Positions 46,693 through 59,398 of a stretch of DNA of 64,000 nt are shown here, one piece after another. Positions within the stretch are counted from its first letter, which is position 1. Each line of letters opens with the position of its first letter. The translations under genes were made by a program, and so were the position numbers. The stretch covers positions 2,976,001-3,040,000 of the forward strand of contig CM065653.1 of NCBI GenBank assembly GCA_033220425.1. Direction: 5' to 3'. A model generated the notes under the pieces. The model saw only the letters and a list, made by a program, of their open reading frames with translations, ran no database searches and was not told the DNA's origin. The stretch is from Lepraria neglecta. Its lineage: Eukaryota; Ascomycota; Lecanoromycetes; Lecanorales; Stereocaulaceae.

Positions 46693-46964
46693 TAGAGATA
46701 GGTTAGAACTCGAGGTACGGCGAAATTTCCCAAGTGTGAAGAGATATTGTGGATTATGTAAGTAACCGATCACTTCAGTTCTGGAATTGCCTCAGTACCT
46801 CAGGCCGGCAATTCTGGAAGGAACCATTTGGTTTCCTTTTGGCAATCTCTATTTACAGGATTCACTCAAGCCTTCCATTGGTTGGCTGAAGCGCCTGTTA
46901 TCCAATGAATTTGATTCACCTCGTCACTGACTAGCTAAGGTACAATCACTACCGTTGACATTGC

Positions 46965-49350
46965 TCAGTCCAAGGACTCTCCCAGCCATTCGTCCACATA
47001 ATTCCCCGTACTTGCACTCCACTTCATTGGTGTAAGACCTCCATGCGACTCGATATTGTCTGGCATCCAGATCGTCTCTTCATCTTCAAATTCTCGATAT
47101 AAGGCTCGGCTGATACCCGGACTAGTGGCCAGTAGCTTGAATATGCAACCTTTCGGCCGGCAGCTCTCCATGACCTCCAGCAGGGCATGGAGCGCTTCTT
47201 CTGCTTGTTTGCATCGCTTTGGTGAATCTTCATAAAGACTAATGCCGTCAATGACGCAGAACACAAAGCAACGACGCGGTAGCTTCTCGATCAGGAGAGA
47301 GTATGCTCCCATGAGCTCTTGTACATCGTCAGAGTTCAGACTTGAGAGGGCCTCGAGCGAAGGCAGGTCAAATGCTTTGTAGCTCAATATGAGTTGCGAT
47401 AGAAGGCTCCGCATCATACCGCAAGGACCATTCTCGGGATCGTCTAATTCCATGTGCTGCCCACAAAAGAAAGCCTGCGCTAGAATGGAAGGATATTTAG
47501 GGCGCATGCCGTCGGTCCATGCGCAAATCGAATCAATGAGCTTGGTGCAGACATACGACAACGGCGATTGTCGGGCAGCACCATCATAGTTACCATTGAC
47601 AAATAATGCTGAAGGATCTATGCTGATAAGCCAGGTTTGTAATTTCAGTGACTCCATAAGTGAAACTGCTCGGTCCTGCGCTGATTGTTGCAGTGTCCAC
47701 ACGAAGCGCAGGTTTACCTCAATGTCATTGAGTAGTACAGCTTCCTCAAAGCCAAGGACAGCAAGTACCAGCTCTGTTGCGTACGAACGTAGTTCTAGGC
47801 CTCGATTCAGTCATTGTCGGTGTCATATACTAAAAACCACTCACTTTTCAATGCCGCAAGCTCGTATTTGCGCTTATCTTGGGGCTTCAATGGCCGCCGG
47901 ACTACAACACGTCATCCAGAGTCCCTCAGAAAATCGGAAAGAACTCACTGTCATTAGTTCTCGGATCGATACGAGGATTACTACTGGCGAAATCTTTCAA
48001 CACCTTCTTGATGTACTTCGCCATAGCCTTCTTCTCAGCACTATCGCGGTCGAATTTCTCTTCCAGCTGTGTATGCAGCACAGCGTGATCAGCTCTAAGC
48101 TGGACTACCTCCTCCTCCAGACTGCGGAAGCTTCTTTGGTGATTCTCACCCTCCGCCCGGACGATGTTGGACGTTTCAATGTGTCGCAAGGTTGCCTCAC
48201 TTCTTGAGCGCGCAATCTCTTGCATGAAATGCTTGTGGTGTCGTCTGGCTCTACGGTTGAAAGTTTTGACTCCGCCAAGGGTCTCCTTCTGCGTCTGATA
48301 AGAGCACTCGACCGCTAAGTCCTTGAACCTCCTGGAATACACGTCCATGAGTCCAATTTTCTCGTCGAGTCCGGCCTCGTAACTTTCTTGCTTGAAAGCG
48401 GCTTTGAGTATGCGTTCTATTGACAGTCAAATCACTGACCATCTCTGACGATAGGAATAGACAGACTGGCTAGGTTTTCTTTATAGTATTTCATGATATG
48501 CTCGAGCGTTGCTAAAATAGCCATATAGAGGGCGGAACTACACTTGTGAAGATCCACAGAGCCGTTGAAAATCTCCAGCACAGACTCTGTTCTTGCCAAG
48601 GAGAATGGGATTTGCACAAGTGCTGTACAGATTTCTTCCCGAAGGGCTTTGAGACGAGATGCAGCCTGGTAATTCTTAGCGCAGGCCACCAGGACACTTG
48701 CCGACAACGAACCCCAATGATCATTATTAGCCCTCCACAGAGAATGGAGCAGTATTGTGACTGGTTTGGTAACAGTTGAAGCCAGGCGGAGAACATTTTG
48801 TTGTTGTTTCCAAGTGATCGGAAAGCCTTCCGAATCTTACCCCATAACCTCGAGGCATCTTTATTCGAGTTGACGGCTTTTTCTACCTCGTCAAGCACTT
48901 CCTCCCATGTATGGGCATGCTGCCAATCAAACTTGGATATGTACTTCGGGTCTGCATCGACTGCGGCCTGTTCATATGCTTTCGCGGCTTCTTTAAAGCG
49001 TTCCGTGCGGGTATCAGCATCTTGATACACTTCTTTACTATATAGGAGTAAGCGCATGAGCCAGTAAGAATGGTAGTCAGGGTCAGCTACATGGAGGTTT
49101 GCATGTCATCTTCTTCGCCTGACTCACTCTCGCCATCGCCTTCAATTACTAATTTGGGCAGGTCTGGACTTGTTTGCGAATATGCTGGTGGCGAAAGTCT
49201 TGTATCTATAGTGGGCACGTCACTCAAATGCTGGAAAGATGAATGTAAGCCGTCCTCGGGAAGTCGGTTTTGCACGTATGATTCCACGATGTCACGGTAT
49301 TTATTGTGCTCTGGAGTTATATCCATCTTTGCGCCGTCAAGATGAGTCAT
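46965..49350 (-). CDS. DUF7708-domain STAND-like protein with degenerate NTPase module
   Basis: A six-exon model with consistent phase (715 codons): 49,350-49,091, 49,037-48,713, 48,665-48,467, 48,416-47,949, 47,901-47,845 and 47,800-46,965. Introns are 44-53 bp with GTNNGT-like donors. The weakest is intron 3 (GTCTGT donor). The ATG is at 49,350. Residues 1-86 are acidic and disordered. About 95-260 match the fungal DUF7708 region (ERFKEAAKAYEQAAVDAD, then CGGLIMIIG joined to AASRLKALREEI, and KRILKAAFKQESYEAGLDEK). About 320-410 are probably coiled coil. From about 470 the C-terminal part resembles a NACHT/AAA fold: GPCGMMRSLLSQLI, then FVFCVIDGISLYED in the Walker B place and LLATSPGIS as a sensor-like strand. 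Where the P-loop should be, ALFVNGNYDG lacks GxxxxGK[ST]. The function is unknown. Related STAND proteins act in fungal non-self recognition, which is inference. It is head-to-head with an AAA+ gene. Confidence 0.78.
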
Positions 49351-50039
49351 TAATGTCACATAGGGCACCTTTCACATTCCAGATCGCTATGTTCACCGAT
49401 CGCTTTGTATTACAAGAGTAACAGTTACTGCGCTCGCTGAAGTTATTCTGCCCTCCCTTGCACCCTTTTTTCAGCTCTGCTACAACGTGCGTCACACCGC
49501 GCTAATGCATGGGAATGGTCTAGCCACCCAATCACCTGTTCGCTTTGATTGTTGCAATATCTCGACAACCTGGGATTCTTAAGATTTCTGACCAAGCACT
49601 GTGTACGATATCAGGGGCCTTCTTGTCGTTGATCGACACATGTCCTCCCTTTCCTTTCACAGCTTTCGGGCAGGAGGTAAAGCAAAGCAAATACAAGCCC
49701 GAAGCTCCGAGCCGTCTCGATCACCGTCCATCTGCGGGTCTACTACAGATTGTTGCCTAAATCGGCAGCTATGGCCGCCAATCAATACTCTGAAACATCA
49801 ATCCTTTGAAGATCCGCCCCACTCGCCCCACTTTTTGGGTTGTGCGCCAAAGGTGGGATGGGGCTGGGCTGAGCCCTTATCTTTCAGCTACAAGGCTGAA
49901 GGGTTCACCTCATCTTTCCACCCCCAATTATGGAAAGCAGGTTCCCTCCTCCTTCTACAAGCTTTTGCTCACATGAAACCAGCAGGTTTGCTGTGAGATC
50001 CATTTATCGCAGAAAATTGACCCCTTTGCCATAATCAGA
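49351..50039. promoter_or_regulatory. Divergent promoter region, DUF7708 gene / AAA+ ATPase
   Basis: About 690 bp between two start codons facing away from each other. It includes CCAATCA at about 49,524-49,530 and again near 49,775, and a C/G-rich patch around 49,815-49,875. No ORF in it has recognisable similarity. Confidence 0.5.
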
Positions 50040-53000
50040 ATGTCTCTAAATAGTCCGACGGAAGCATCGGCAGGGCCTTCTGGTAGTGGAGACTCGCATG
50101 ACTTCTCTGCAATCAAGGAGCGGCTGGAGACCCTCGAGAAGGAAAATGAGCGACTGTCGGCGCTCTACACGTACGTAACCATTATGTCGTAATACTTTAA
50201 CGCTCTCGCTGAAAGTCAGCAGAAAGCTCGCCGAGGAGGATTCAGAAGAAAAGACACCTGTTCCGAAAGCACCAGCGTGTGAAATATTGCGCGTAGATCT
50301 TACTAGATGGAAGGAACTGATAGATGGCACCAAAGAACATCCAGATTTTAGCTTGCTGACTGTTGCTCCGAAAGGACGGGGAATGCCAGACCCTGGAGAC
50401 AATTCTATCAAGAATGAGCTAGAGGCTGGCACCGTCGCAGTTGTAACTCAGACAGAATCTATACTAAATTCGGATCTCTCCCTTGGAAATCCTTATCGCA
50501 TCTTGCTCAATGGAAGACTAGAGCTAATGGGAGTATTGGGTGCCGTCCTAAAATTGCCACCACTCTCGTCGGCTTATTGGATCTGGCTCTGGCCATTCAA
50601 GCATCTCGTTGTGCATGGCGATAAGCTCAGAGCACGTTTCGCAGCAGAAGAAGCAAAAGCAATAGTTGTTGAGGAAGGCCAGAGTGGCGATGCAGACGGT
50701 GTGGAGCGCAAAGGGGAAAGCTCCCGTTCCAAATCCACATCAGGCAACGACGCAGAGGGCGAAACTAGGCTTCGAGACGAGCTTCGCTGTCTTGTAGAGT
50801 TCATGGACGTTGATATGAAGAGCATATTCACAGTGCAAAAGGAACTCAACAATCGCAAAAGAAAGACCATTACCTTCGACTACCTCTGGCTACTCTTCAA
50901 ACCCGGAGACCTGGTCATATCTGGTGGGACCCAAAAGCGGGCATACGTTGTCTCTCATATCGCTGGTGGGCGAGCATTGCACGGAAGAACATCACGAAAC
51001 TCCGACGACGATTGGTACAGATCAGACCTCTCAGAAGCTTACCTCCGGAAGCATTCGAAGACAACACCATTCGTGATTGACTGCTTCTACGTCGACTTCG
51101 ATGGCACCCATTTTGGGCCTTTGCCTGCAAAGTTCACGTTGGCAGAATTTGACGGTGAGGTATCAATAACATCGCTCGAAGTTTTTCCAGCAAGATACGA
51201 CGATACGTTCAAAGAGACGGAAAAGACGCTTATTAGGAGGGGCAAACGTTTTGTCAAGGTCTCACGGGCAGGACATAGATACTATGCTGGTCAAACAGTC
51301 AAAGAACATCACCTTTTTAACGACCGAGACGAGGTAGGCACATACGATCACTCACCACTCAATGTAATTGCCCATGCTGATGTGACTCGCAAAGGTCAAC
51401 GGTGAGATCATCATCGATGCCATGTTGGCCCTCAGACACTTTCGAGAGAACACGAATGACTACATACTTTATGATTCAGATGATTTTGATTTTGACTACG
51501 CCCTCGGCTCCATTGTAAACCCACCTGGAGCCGATACCCGGGAGCTGAAGGAGTATGGCAACATTTGTCCCGTACATAAATGTACCAAGTGCAGGCAGAT
51601 ACGTGTCATGGACACGAACGACCTTGATAATGAAAACAAAACAGCTTTTCTGGAGAGGACTCCGCTCTTGAATCTTAGACTCGCCAATGCAGAGTTACCC
51701 AACGAGGTCCTGATGCTCCTCCCTCCAAGAGTCTTTGGATTCGCTCTACTAAACCGGAAATGGTATGCGTTCGACATAGACCATGTGGAGGACATCAAGA
51801 ACACAGACCAGACCTTTGACCATCTTGTACTCCCACCTAAGCACAAGAAGATTATGAGGGCTTTGGTGCAGAATCATACCCGAGGCTCTACAAAGAATGA
51901 GTTGAAGGCAGACAGTGTCGACGAGGACTTCTCCATGGATTTAATTCGAGGGAAGGGGAAAGGTTTGATCATTTTGCTACATGGAGTACCTGGAGTCGGC
52001 AAAACTTCTACTGCCGAATCTGTGGCAGCGCAGACCAGAAGACCGCTCTTTTCCATCACGTGCGGCGACATAGGTACCACAGCAAGCAAAGTGGAGAAAT
52101 GCCTGAATGATTACTTCGACATGGCTCACAAATGGGGCTGTGTTCTACTGCTGGATGAAGCTGACGTGTTCTTGGCGAAAAGAGAAAAGGGAGGAGATCT
52201 TGAACGAAATGGCATTGTTTCAGGTACGTGTAAGCCCTCCGATCTATGGACGAAGTTAAGTCCCGTCCTGTAGTGTTTCTGCGAGTCCTCGAATACTACA
52301 GTGGTATTCTGATCCTGACAACGAACCGAATCGGCCAATTCGATGAAGCATTCTCATCTCGCGTCCACATCAAGCTGTACTACCCCAAGCTTGACCAAAA
52401 GTCCACAATCAAAATCTGGAGGATGAACTTGAAGCGTATCCCCAGAGCCCAACTCGACCTGGATATTGAAGACAACAAAATCATCAAGTTCGCCAAGCAG
52501 CAATGGGCCGTCACGGAGGAGAAACAAACGCAACGATGGAACGGCCGGCAGATTAAGAATGCCTTCCAAACTGCCATTGCATTGGCAAGATGGGATCATC
52601 AGGAGGCAGTCAGGAATGGCGATAACCAGAGAGCCTGCCTTTCGGTCAAACAATTCGAAATTGTCGCTGAGACGAGCGCGCATTTCGACAACTATATCTC
52701 CATGATGCATGGCGTGGATGAGGGCGACACTTGGGATGTTATTGCTGCGCGTGAACTCCTACGCAAGAATGAAAATCCTAGGAAAGTCGCTAATAGATCT
52801 GGCCCTGTGGCGCCGTCGCCGAGAACGCCGAGGCGGAATGCGAAAGTGGAGGTGCAGGAGGATGATGATGATGATGACGACGACGACGACGATGATGATG
52901 ACGATGACTCGGATGAGAACGAGGAGAAGATGAAGAAGCTGGAGGAGAAGATGATGGAGTTGAAGAGAAGGCGGAAAGTTAAGGGTGTGACTAATGGGAA

Positions 53001-53085
53001 GATGGGAGATGTGCTGGAGCGATCGGGGAAGGCGGTGCTAAATGGTGTGAAGGATGCTGGGGAGTCGTCTGATAGTTCTGACTGA
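50040..53085 (+). CDS. Fungal AAA+ ATPase (DUF7025 type)
   Basis: Exons 50,040-50,170, 50,220-51,333, 51,395-52,223 and 52,274-53,085 give about 961 residues with phases that close exactly. Intron 2 (51,334-51,394) joins ...NDRDE to VNGEIIID, as the family requires. The N-terminus has a short coiled coil (ERLETLEKENERLSALY). Residues about 240-550 match the DUF7025 region that precedes the ATPase core in this family (FDYLWLLFKPGDLV, HRYYAG). The AAA+ core has Walker A GVPGVGKT (about 612-619), Walker B VLLLDEADV (about 665-673), sensor 1 ILILTTNR and SRVH carrying the likely arginine finger. After the lid comes an almost unbroken acidic run (about residues 887-903) and a basic coiled-coil tail. 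All catalytic residues are present, so it should bind and hydrolyse ATP. The substrate and compartment are unknown. Confidence 0.92.
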
Positions 53086-54132
53086 TATCTTGGAATCCTT
53101 GCGTCCATCGAAGGGCCGACTTTCTTGAAAATGAGGTTGAATTCGAGGTATGCTTTGCATATCCCAACGTCCTAAGCGTTTGGCAAGGCTAGTGGTCAAT
53201 ATTTTTATATGAATCGAAAGAGCTGGACATCTGGTAGTAGTTCTAGGAAAACAGAAGATTCATACGGCGAGCCCACCTTTATCTAGAAATCATTGGTCCT
53301 ACGGAGTATTCCATACCTACTCAGTCGCGAGATGAAGTAGACTTCTGTGATGATAGGTGTTTTCAGTCAGTCCATAGATAACTTTAAATGCAGAACGAAG
53401 GCAGGCGTCCAGTAGAAAATCCGCTGTACGGAGATAGCATAGCGAAGGTAGGCTAGGAATGTACCAGAATCCACCAAAGTCTCGCTCGTAGCTGAGGGTC
53501 AACGTGGGTAATCATCGGTAGAGAACGTCAAGAATCTGCACAATTCGGCCATCGATCGTGGCTCGCGTGGCGGGTCCTGGTGGATTTCACATCAATTCTC
53601 TCGCTTCTCGAAACCCTCGAAATAGCTCACGACTCTGATTTGTCCACGTCGTTGAAGGGTCAATCGATCAGTCGATGACTTGCAGGTTTGGAAACGTTGG
53701 CGATGTGTAAGTGGTTGAAGACCGGAGATTGCGAATGATTTGATGGGGTTGGATATCCCTGTGCAAATCGTCAAGCGAACAACACGCTAGCCAGGTTTCA
53801 AGGTCCGTCCACAAAGTTGACAGTACGCATCATCTTCTTCACGCTCTTTCCATTATCGCCAAACAACCTGTAACCTTAACACTCGCTTCCATACCTAGAA
53901 CTCGATAAACTAAGAGAACCCTCTACTGAATTCCCAACACTCTAAGCGCGAATTGGAGGCGCCCCGCGTGTGCTCGGACATAAACATTCCAGTCGTCGCG
54001 GGTCGCAACTCATCGCCTGCGTGGTTTGGCATCGCTGCCATGCTTCATTTGCAGTCCTAGATCCAGCGAATTTGTGTCGCCCGAGTCAAATCGGACCAAC
54101 GCCCGCGGTGGCCGAGAGAAAGCAGGGCCAAC
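53086..54132. other. Intergenic, no gene seen
   Basis: About 1 kb between the AAA+ gene and the ApsA homologue. Short ORFs only, with no domain or repeat. It presumably holds the promoter for the ApsA gene. Confidence 0.5.
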
Positions 54133-57100
54133 ATGGCGACTTCAAACGGCGAGGAGGCTCATCAAGCAGTCACGTATGAGGACACCAATGGATCGAGTGG
54201 CCGTGATGACCCTTTCTCACTCGAGACCCCACAACCGAAACCGCAGCCGCATCGATATTCATCCTTTGATACCCAACTCTTTGCGTTGAATCACCCCTCA
54301 TCATCTCCCGCACAGGCGAAGAAGGCTTTGGAGGCACACCTGGCGGAAACAGATCGAAGGATACAAGAGACTTCCAAGCTGGGTACAACACTGGTTGAGC
54401 AGCGGCAGAATCTGTCTCAACGACTGCGAGATGTCGGGTCGCAAGAGGAAGACTCTCAGATCAGCCCTGAACTACGTCAGAAACTGGTGGAAATTGAGAG
54501 AGAATACAATGAGGTTGGCAGACAGAGTGCAAGGGCGTTCCTGGGCCCGAAATCGGAGTCAACGGGAGATGGGACCCCTTTTGCATTGGATGGACGGGTA
54601 TGCTGAATCTACCATACTTCCAAGCAGCCGTACTGATCGATGATTATAGAATCCTACAAGCCCTACCAAATTCTCCAGCCAAGCTACTGATTCGCCCTCG
54701 AAGGTCAATGTACCGCGAAAGCAACGGAATCAGGCGTCAAAAACAGACGACATTGAGTTTGCGGCTGAGATCACTACATCACTACTAGGGCAGGTTAGAC
54801 ATCTACAAGCGGTGCTCGTGGAGCGAGACGAAGCGCTGAAATCGGCCAACGCAGAGAAGTCAAGGCTGGAATTGGAGGCTGAAGGTTTCTTACAGCATCT
54901 CCGAAGCCTGGATGATAGCGAACAGCGCTACAAAGACGAGAATTGGAGCCTTGAAACACAAATGCAGGAGGCTCACGCAGCAGCTCGAGAGGCGGCCATC
55001 CGAGAGCAGAAACTGCAACAAAGCTTAGCTGCTGCTACATCCGAGAAGAATACTGCCCAGCGAGAGTTGGACGATCTCAAACAAGATCATAGCAAAGTGA
55101 CGGAAGACTACGCTACTGTGCGCAAGAACCACGAATCTGAGCTTGCAAATTTGCGAAAGAGCGTAAACCTTGGGGAAACTGAGAAAGGCGCACTGCAGCG
55201 AAAGATCGAGGAGCTGGATTCTCAAAACCGCGAGCTAGCGAATGGTCTTGCGGGGCGCTTCCGTGGCGACGAGAACGAGCCAGAAGCCGACACAGGTGCC
55301 CGAGATGAAGACTTCCCACTAGATTTATCGGAGCGGGAGCATTCACCCCCTCCCTCGCCCACGAAAGGGGCCCAAAGGCATTCGATGCTAGAGTCGGAGA
55401 CGCTAAAGAGCTCACTAAACCACGCTCATAGGATGATTCAAAATCTCAAAGGCAATGTGCATCGCGAAAAGTCCGAAAAGCAGGAGTTGAAGCGCATGCT
55501 ACAGGAGGCTAGGGACGAATTAGAGATCAGAAGGGCTGAGCCCAATGAGAAGAGGCTGAAAGCAAAGTCCCACACAGACATGAGAAAAGCGGGTCGGGCA
55601 GGCCTTGGGGCAGCTAGGAATGGTAGAACCGACGTTCTCGTCGATGACCTAGAACAAGACCCTGACTGGGAGGATCATGACGGAGAAGGCGCACCTGTTC
55701 ACCCTTCGAGAGCTCGAGCCGTCGCACAGGGCATGCCCTCCGACGCTAGCCAAGTAGAAGACAGCAGTGATGCGTACCAAACGGCGAACGACACAGAGGA
55801 CGCTTTCGAGACAGCAAATGAGCGGGATACTACTGATAACGACGCATTCCAGACTGGAGCTGAGAGCATGGCTGGAGATAGCAGTGACGAGCTTACGGAA
55901 ACAGAGTCTGGGGTGGCTCGGGGTGGGACCGTTCGTGGTAGCAAACCGCCCACGCTTGCAACGGCGAAGCCTAGGGAGAGGAGATCACTTCAGAGCTCCG
56001 CATCGACTTCTGACGACGAAGACGATAATGCTATTCACACACCAATACATGGTCAGCCGCAACGGTTCCGGCTTAAGCTCAATCGCAATGCTCGAAGGTC
56101 GCGTATTGGCAGTGGCAACCTGGATAGTAGTAACCCGTCGACTGCAAAGAACTCTCCGGCCAGCTTCATCAACAGAGGTGGTGATGTTAGTCAGAGCCTG
56201 TATAACGAATTAGAGAATCTGAGTGACGATGGCACGCCAAGCAAAAGGAGTATCAGCTCGCCACGCGACAGTATCAGCGACAAGAGATCAACTTCAAGTA
56301 CTAGGAGGGCTGCTACATCCCAGCCCTCAACACCCGGAATGAGGCCCAACACAGTAGTGTACACCGGCGAGGTGCCACCAGTCCCAAAGATTCCAACTGT
56401 CGATTCTGGCATGATGACGGAGCCTTGGGAGCCTACTCTGACTACCGAGAATGAGACGAGCCCAAGCCCAGCCGCTGCAGGTGCATTGCCGCAAAGCTCA
56501 GCTGCAGCTATTACAAGCAGGATCTTTGGACCCTCAACACCGCACAGTAAGACTCCGGAGCCCCAAACAGCCAGCGGGTCCAATGTTGTCTCAAGATCGC
56601 GATCGAGTTCCACCTCTTCCCAACCCCGTACTGTGTGGGACCAGCCGCTCCGAATGTTTGCTGGCGTCATTCCAGGCTTCGGCCAGAGTGCTGACACCAC
56701 GCCTCTGTCAACGAGGTCTGCTACATCGCAGGCGCATGACGTGTCAACAGAGCAAGCGTCTATTGATCAGCGAGCTCAGGGCATCCCTGACAATTCAGCT
56801 CAGACCCCTAAGAAGACACTGCCATACCACGAACCGCCGGTTATAACGCCTCCTGGCACAAGCATCAGGTCTGGACATTCATTAGCCTTGTCTTCTATCC
56901 ACAGTCTAGAGACAGCCCCTGCTCCCATCCAGCCTCCTCCAAGAGCTGCTGCAAGGATGTCAAGCAATGCTAGCAGATCTTCGGCGACTGACAATCATCA
57001 AAAGACGGGTAGCACAGGAGGGATACTTGGTTCGATGTTTGGTTGGAACAAGTCCAAGGCTGCACCAACGCCCGAAATCGCGGAAGACGAGACTAGTCAA

Positions 57101-59005
57101 GGCTTTGCTCAAGTCCCAGAGCGCACCATCAGCCGAAGCAGTCAGAGAAAGACACCTCTTGGAGAAATGCCTGCCAATGTTATTACTCGAAACGCGCAAG
57201 ACAAAGAAGCATTACAGGCAGAGACCAAAGCGGCCCCTATTGACATGACCGATCACGGAGCCCAGACACTTCTATCCTCAGAGCAGATCGATAGCTTGCT
57301 CAATAGAAAGGACCATGCCGCCGTTACGAGTACGCTGCAACCATCCTCGGCAGCGACGATGAAGCCACTATCAGCAATCGGGGCTGTTTCGCCACCTCTC
57401 CAACCCAGTCGCTCCCCAGAACTCTCAGAGGTGGCTAAGGGCAAATTTCCTGAGCAGTCAGCTACTGCCTCACTTGGACGGACCATCAAGCGACCCTCAA
57501 GTGCGACCAGCATACGCTCGCGAACAGCTCAATATCCACCTCTCCCACCTGATCATCAAGAAGCCATTGCTGCTGCTGCTGCTTCGAGAGCGCCGTTAAC
57601 CGAGCCTTCAGGGTCGATGGGACCACCACTCGCGCCTGCATCTGCATATGTGCCTAGAGGCGCCAGGAATAGAGCAAGCAGCAGGCCTCAGACACCATCG
57701 CAGCAAGGCTATCCTACCCCATCGTCCAAGGGCGGAACAACACCCCGCGCAGGTCGTTATTCGATCGCTCGAAGCCAAGTGTCACGCCATTCTTCATTCT
57801 CTTCCTTCGCTTCCGAGCTTGACGAACGTTTCAACATCCGCACAGATGGTATGCCTATGGCCCAGGCCTTTCACCCCAATACCGACCCCCGCATGATCCA
57901 AGCAATAACACAAACCATGATCGGTGAGATGATGTGGAAGTACACTCGCAAAGCAGGCCGCGGCGAAATGTCTAACACTCGTCACCGCCGCTTCTTCTGG
58001 GTGCACCCATACACACGCACTCTCTACTGGAGCGATCGCGACCCCGCTTCCGCGAACCGCGCCGAGCTCAAATCTAAGAGCGTAGCCATAGAAGCAGTCC
58101 GAGTAGTCGCAGACGATAATCCCATGCCACCTGGCCTACACCGCAAGTCTCTCATTATCATAACACCCGGCCGCTCCGTGAAATTCACAGCGCAAACCTC
58201 CCAACGCCACGAAACCTGGTTCAATGCCCTCTCCTACCTTCTCCTGCGCACTGGCCCCAACGACACCAACAATGCTGGCGACGGCTACACAGACGCAGAC
58301 GTTGAGGAATTTAACCCAGGCTACAACCGCCGCACATCACGCTCCCGCGTCTCTCTTGCAAGCTTCAAATCCAACCGCACACAAAACCGCAACGATGCAT
58401 CACGTCTCTCATCAATGGTACCACCGCCCGCCCCATCAGCTTCAATGCGTCAAAGCCGTATCTCTGAATACGAGCAACCGCCTCATACTCGAAGCAGCGT
58501 ACGCAGCCGCCTTTCCCGCTCCCTCTCCCGCAACCGAGGAAGCAAAAACCAAGACCCTTCTTCCTCCGCAAATACCATCACGAACAACAACTCCGACAAA
58601 CACGGTTCCCTAGCCAGCCGCATGAGCAGTTTTGGTGGCTCAGTCCGCAACTCGATGCGTAGTAGATCCAGCATGCGGAATGATCCTGAGGAGCCGGAGC
58701 CGGGGGTGCTGGAGGGTGGGAGGAGTATTATTAGTGCGAGTGGGGGGGATAGCGCGGAGGATTTGAGGAAGGTTATTGAGGAGACGGAATCGGGGGGACG
58801 GTTGGAGAATGTGAGGGCTTGTTGTGATGGTGAGTTCTGTTCATAGTCTTTGTTTTTAAAGGTGGGCTTGGCTAATGATTGAGTAGGGCAACATGATGTA
58901 GGATCCCTATCGAAGGGTGGCCGGCATAGTCACAGCCATGCGGAGAGCGCAAATAGCGTGCATGTGCATCGGTCGAATTCGCTTACGAATCTGGCGTATT
59001 CGTAA
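54133..59005 (+). CDS. apsA: ApsA/Num1-family cortical anchor with C-terminal PH domain
   Basis: Exons 54,133-54,597, 54,650-58,829 and 58,887-59,005 give 1,587 residues. The last short exon encodes a His/Ser-rich tail ending SNSLTNLAYS. Residues about 60-150 and 205-370 are heptad-rich coiled coils (LEAHLAETDRRIQETSKLG; LEAEGFLQHLRSLDDSEQRY). The middle (about 390-1,200) is long, disordered and Ser/Pro/Thr-rich. The PH domain of the meiotic-cortex/Num1 type lies at about 1,245-1,356 (EMMWKYTRKAGRGEMSNTRH, RFFWVHPYTRTLYWS, SLIIITPGRSVKFTAQ, RHETWFNALSYLL). In Aspergillus ApsA and yeast Num1 this PH domain binds cortical phosphoinositides and the coiled coil captures dynein, positioning nuclei and spindles. 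That role is inferred. The EF-hand-like repeats of Num1 are not seen. Confidence 0.93.
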
Positions 59006-59398
59006 GCCCCCATGGCTAGTAATATAATCAAGCCTAATGACGAATCTCCGATTGGCGATCACGATGAAGGGGTAATTTGAGAAGGGGAGAGCAGCTTCGG
59101 TGGCTTCGGTGAAGTCATGATGCGTGCAATAAGGGCTTTCTTTCCGTATGGAGCTGGCGGCATTTGCCTCTCTTCTTTTACAGCCACAACTCGCGGCGAG
59201 ATCAATTTCCTTTATTTGCTAGGATTGGTTTAATAATGGTAATTTGTTCGGTGTAAATACTTTACTTTGTGGTAATGATAATTTCTCCTATTTGAATATG
59301 CCATATTACTTAGTACCACGATTTCCCAAGATATTTCCCATATCTCATGCTTCGGTGATGCGTGCGTGCAATGGCAATTGCTCAAATTCGCCGTGCCG
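59006..59398. other. Convergent 3' regions
   Basis: 393 bp between the ApsA stop and the stop of the minus-strand gene at 59,399-61,618. No ORF is supported. Confidence 0.5.
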
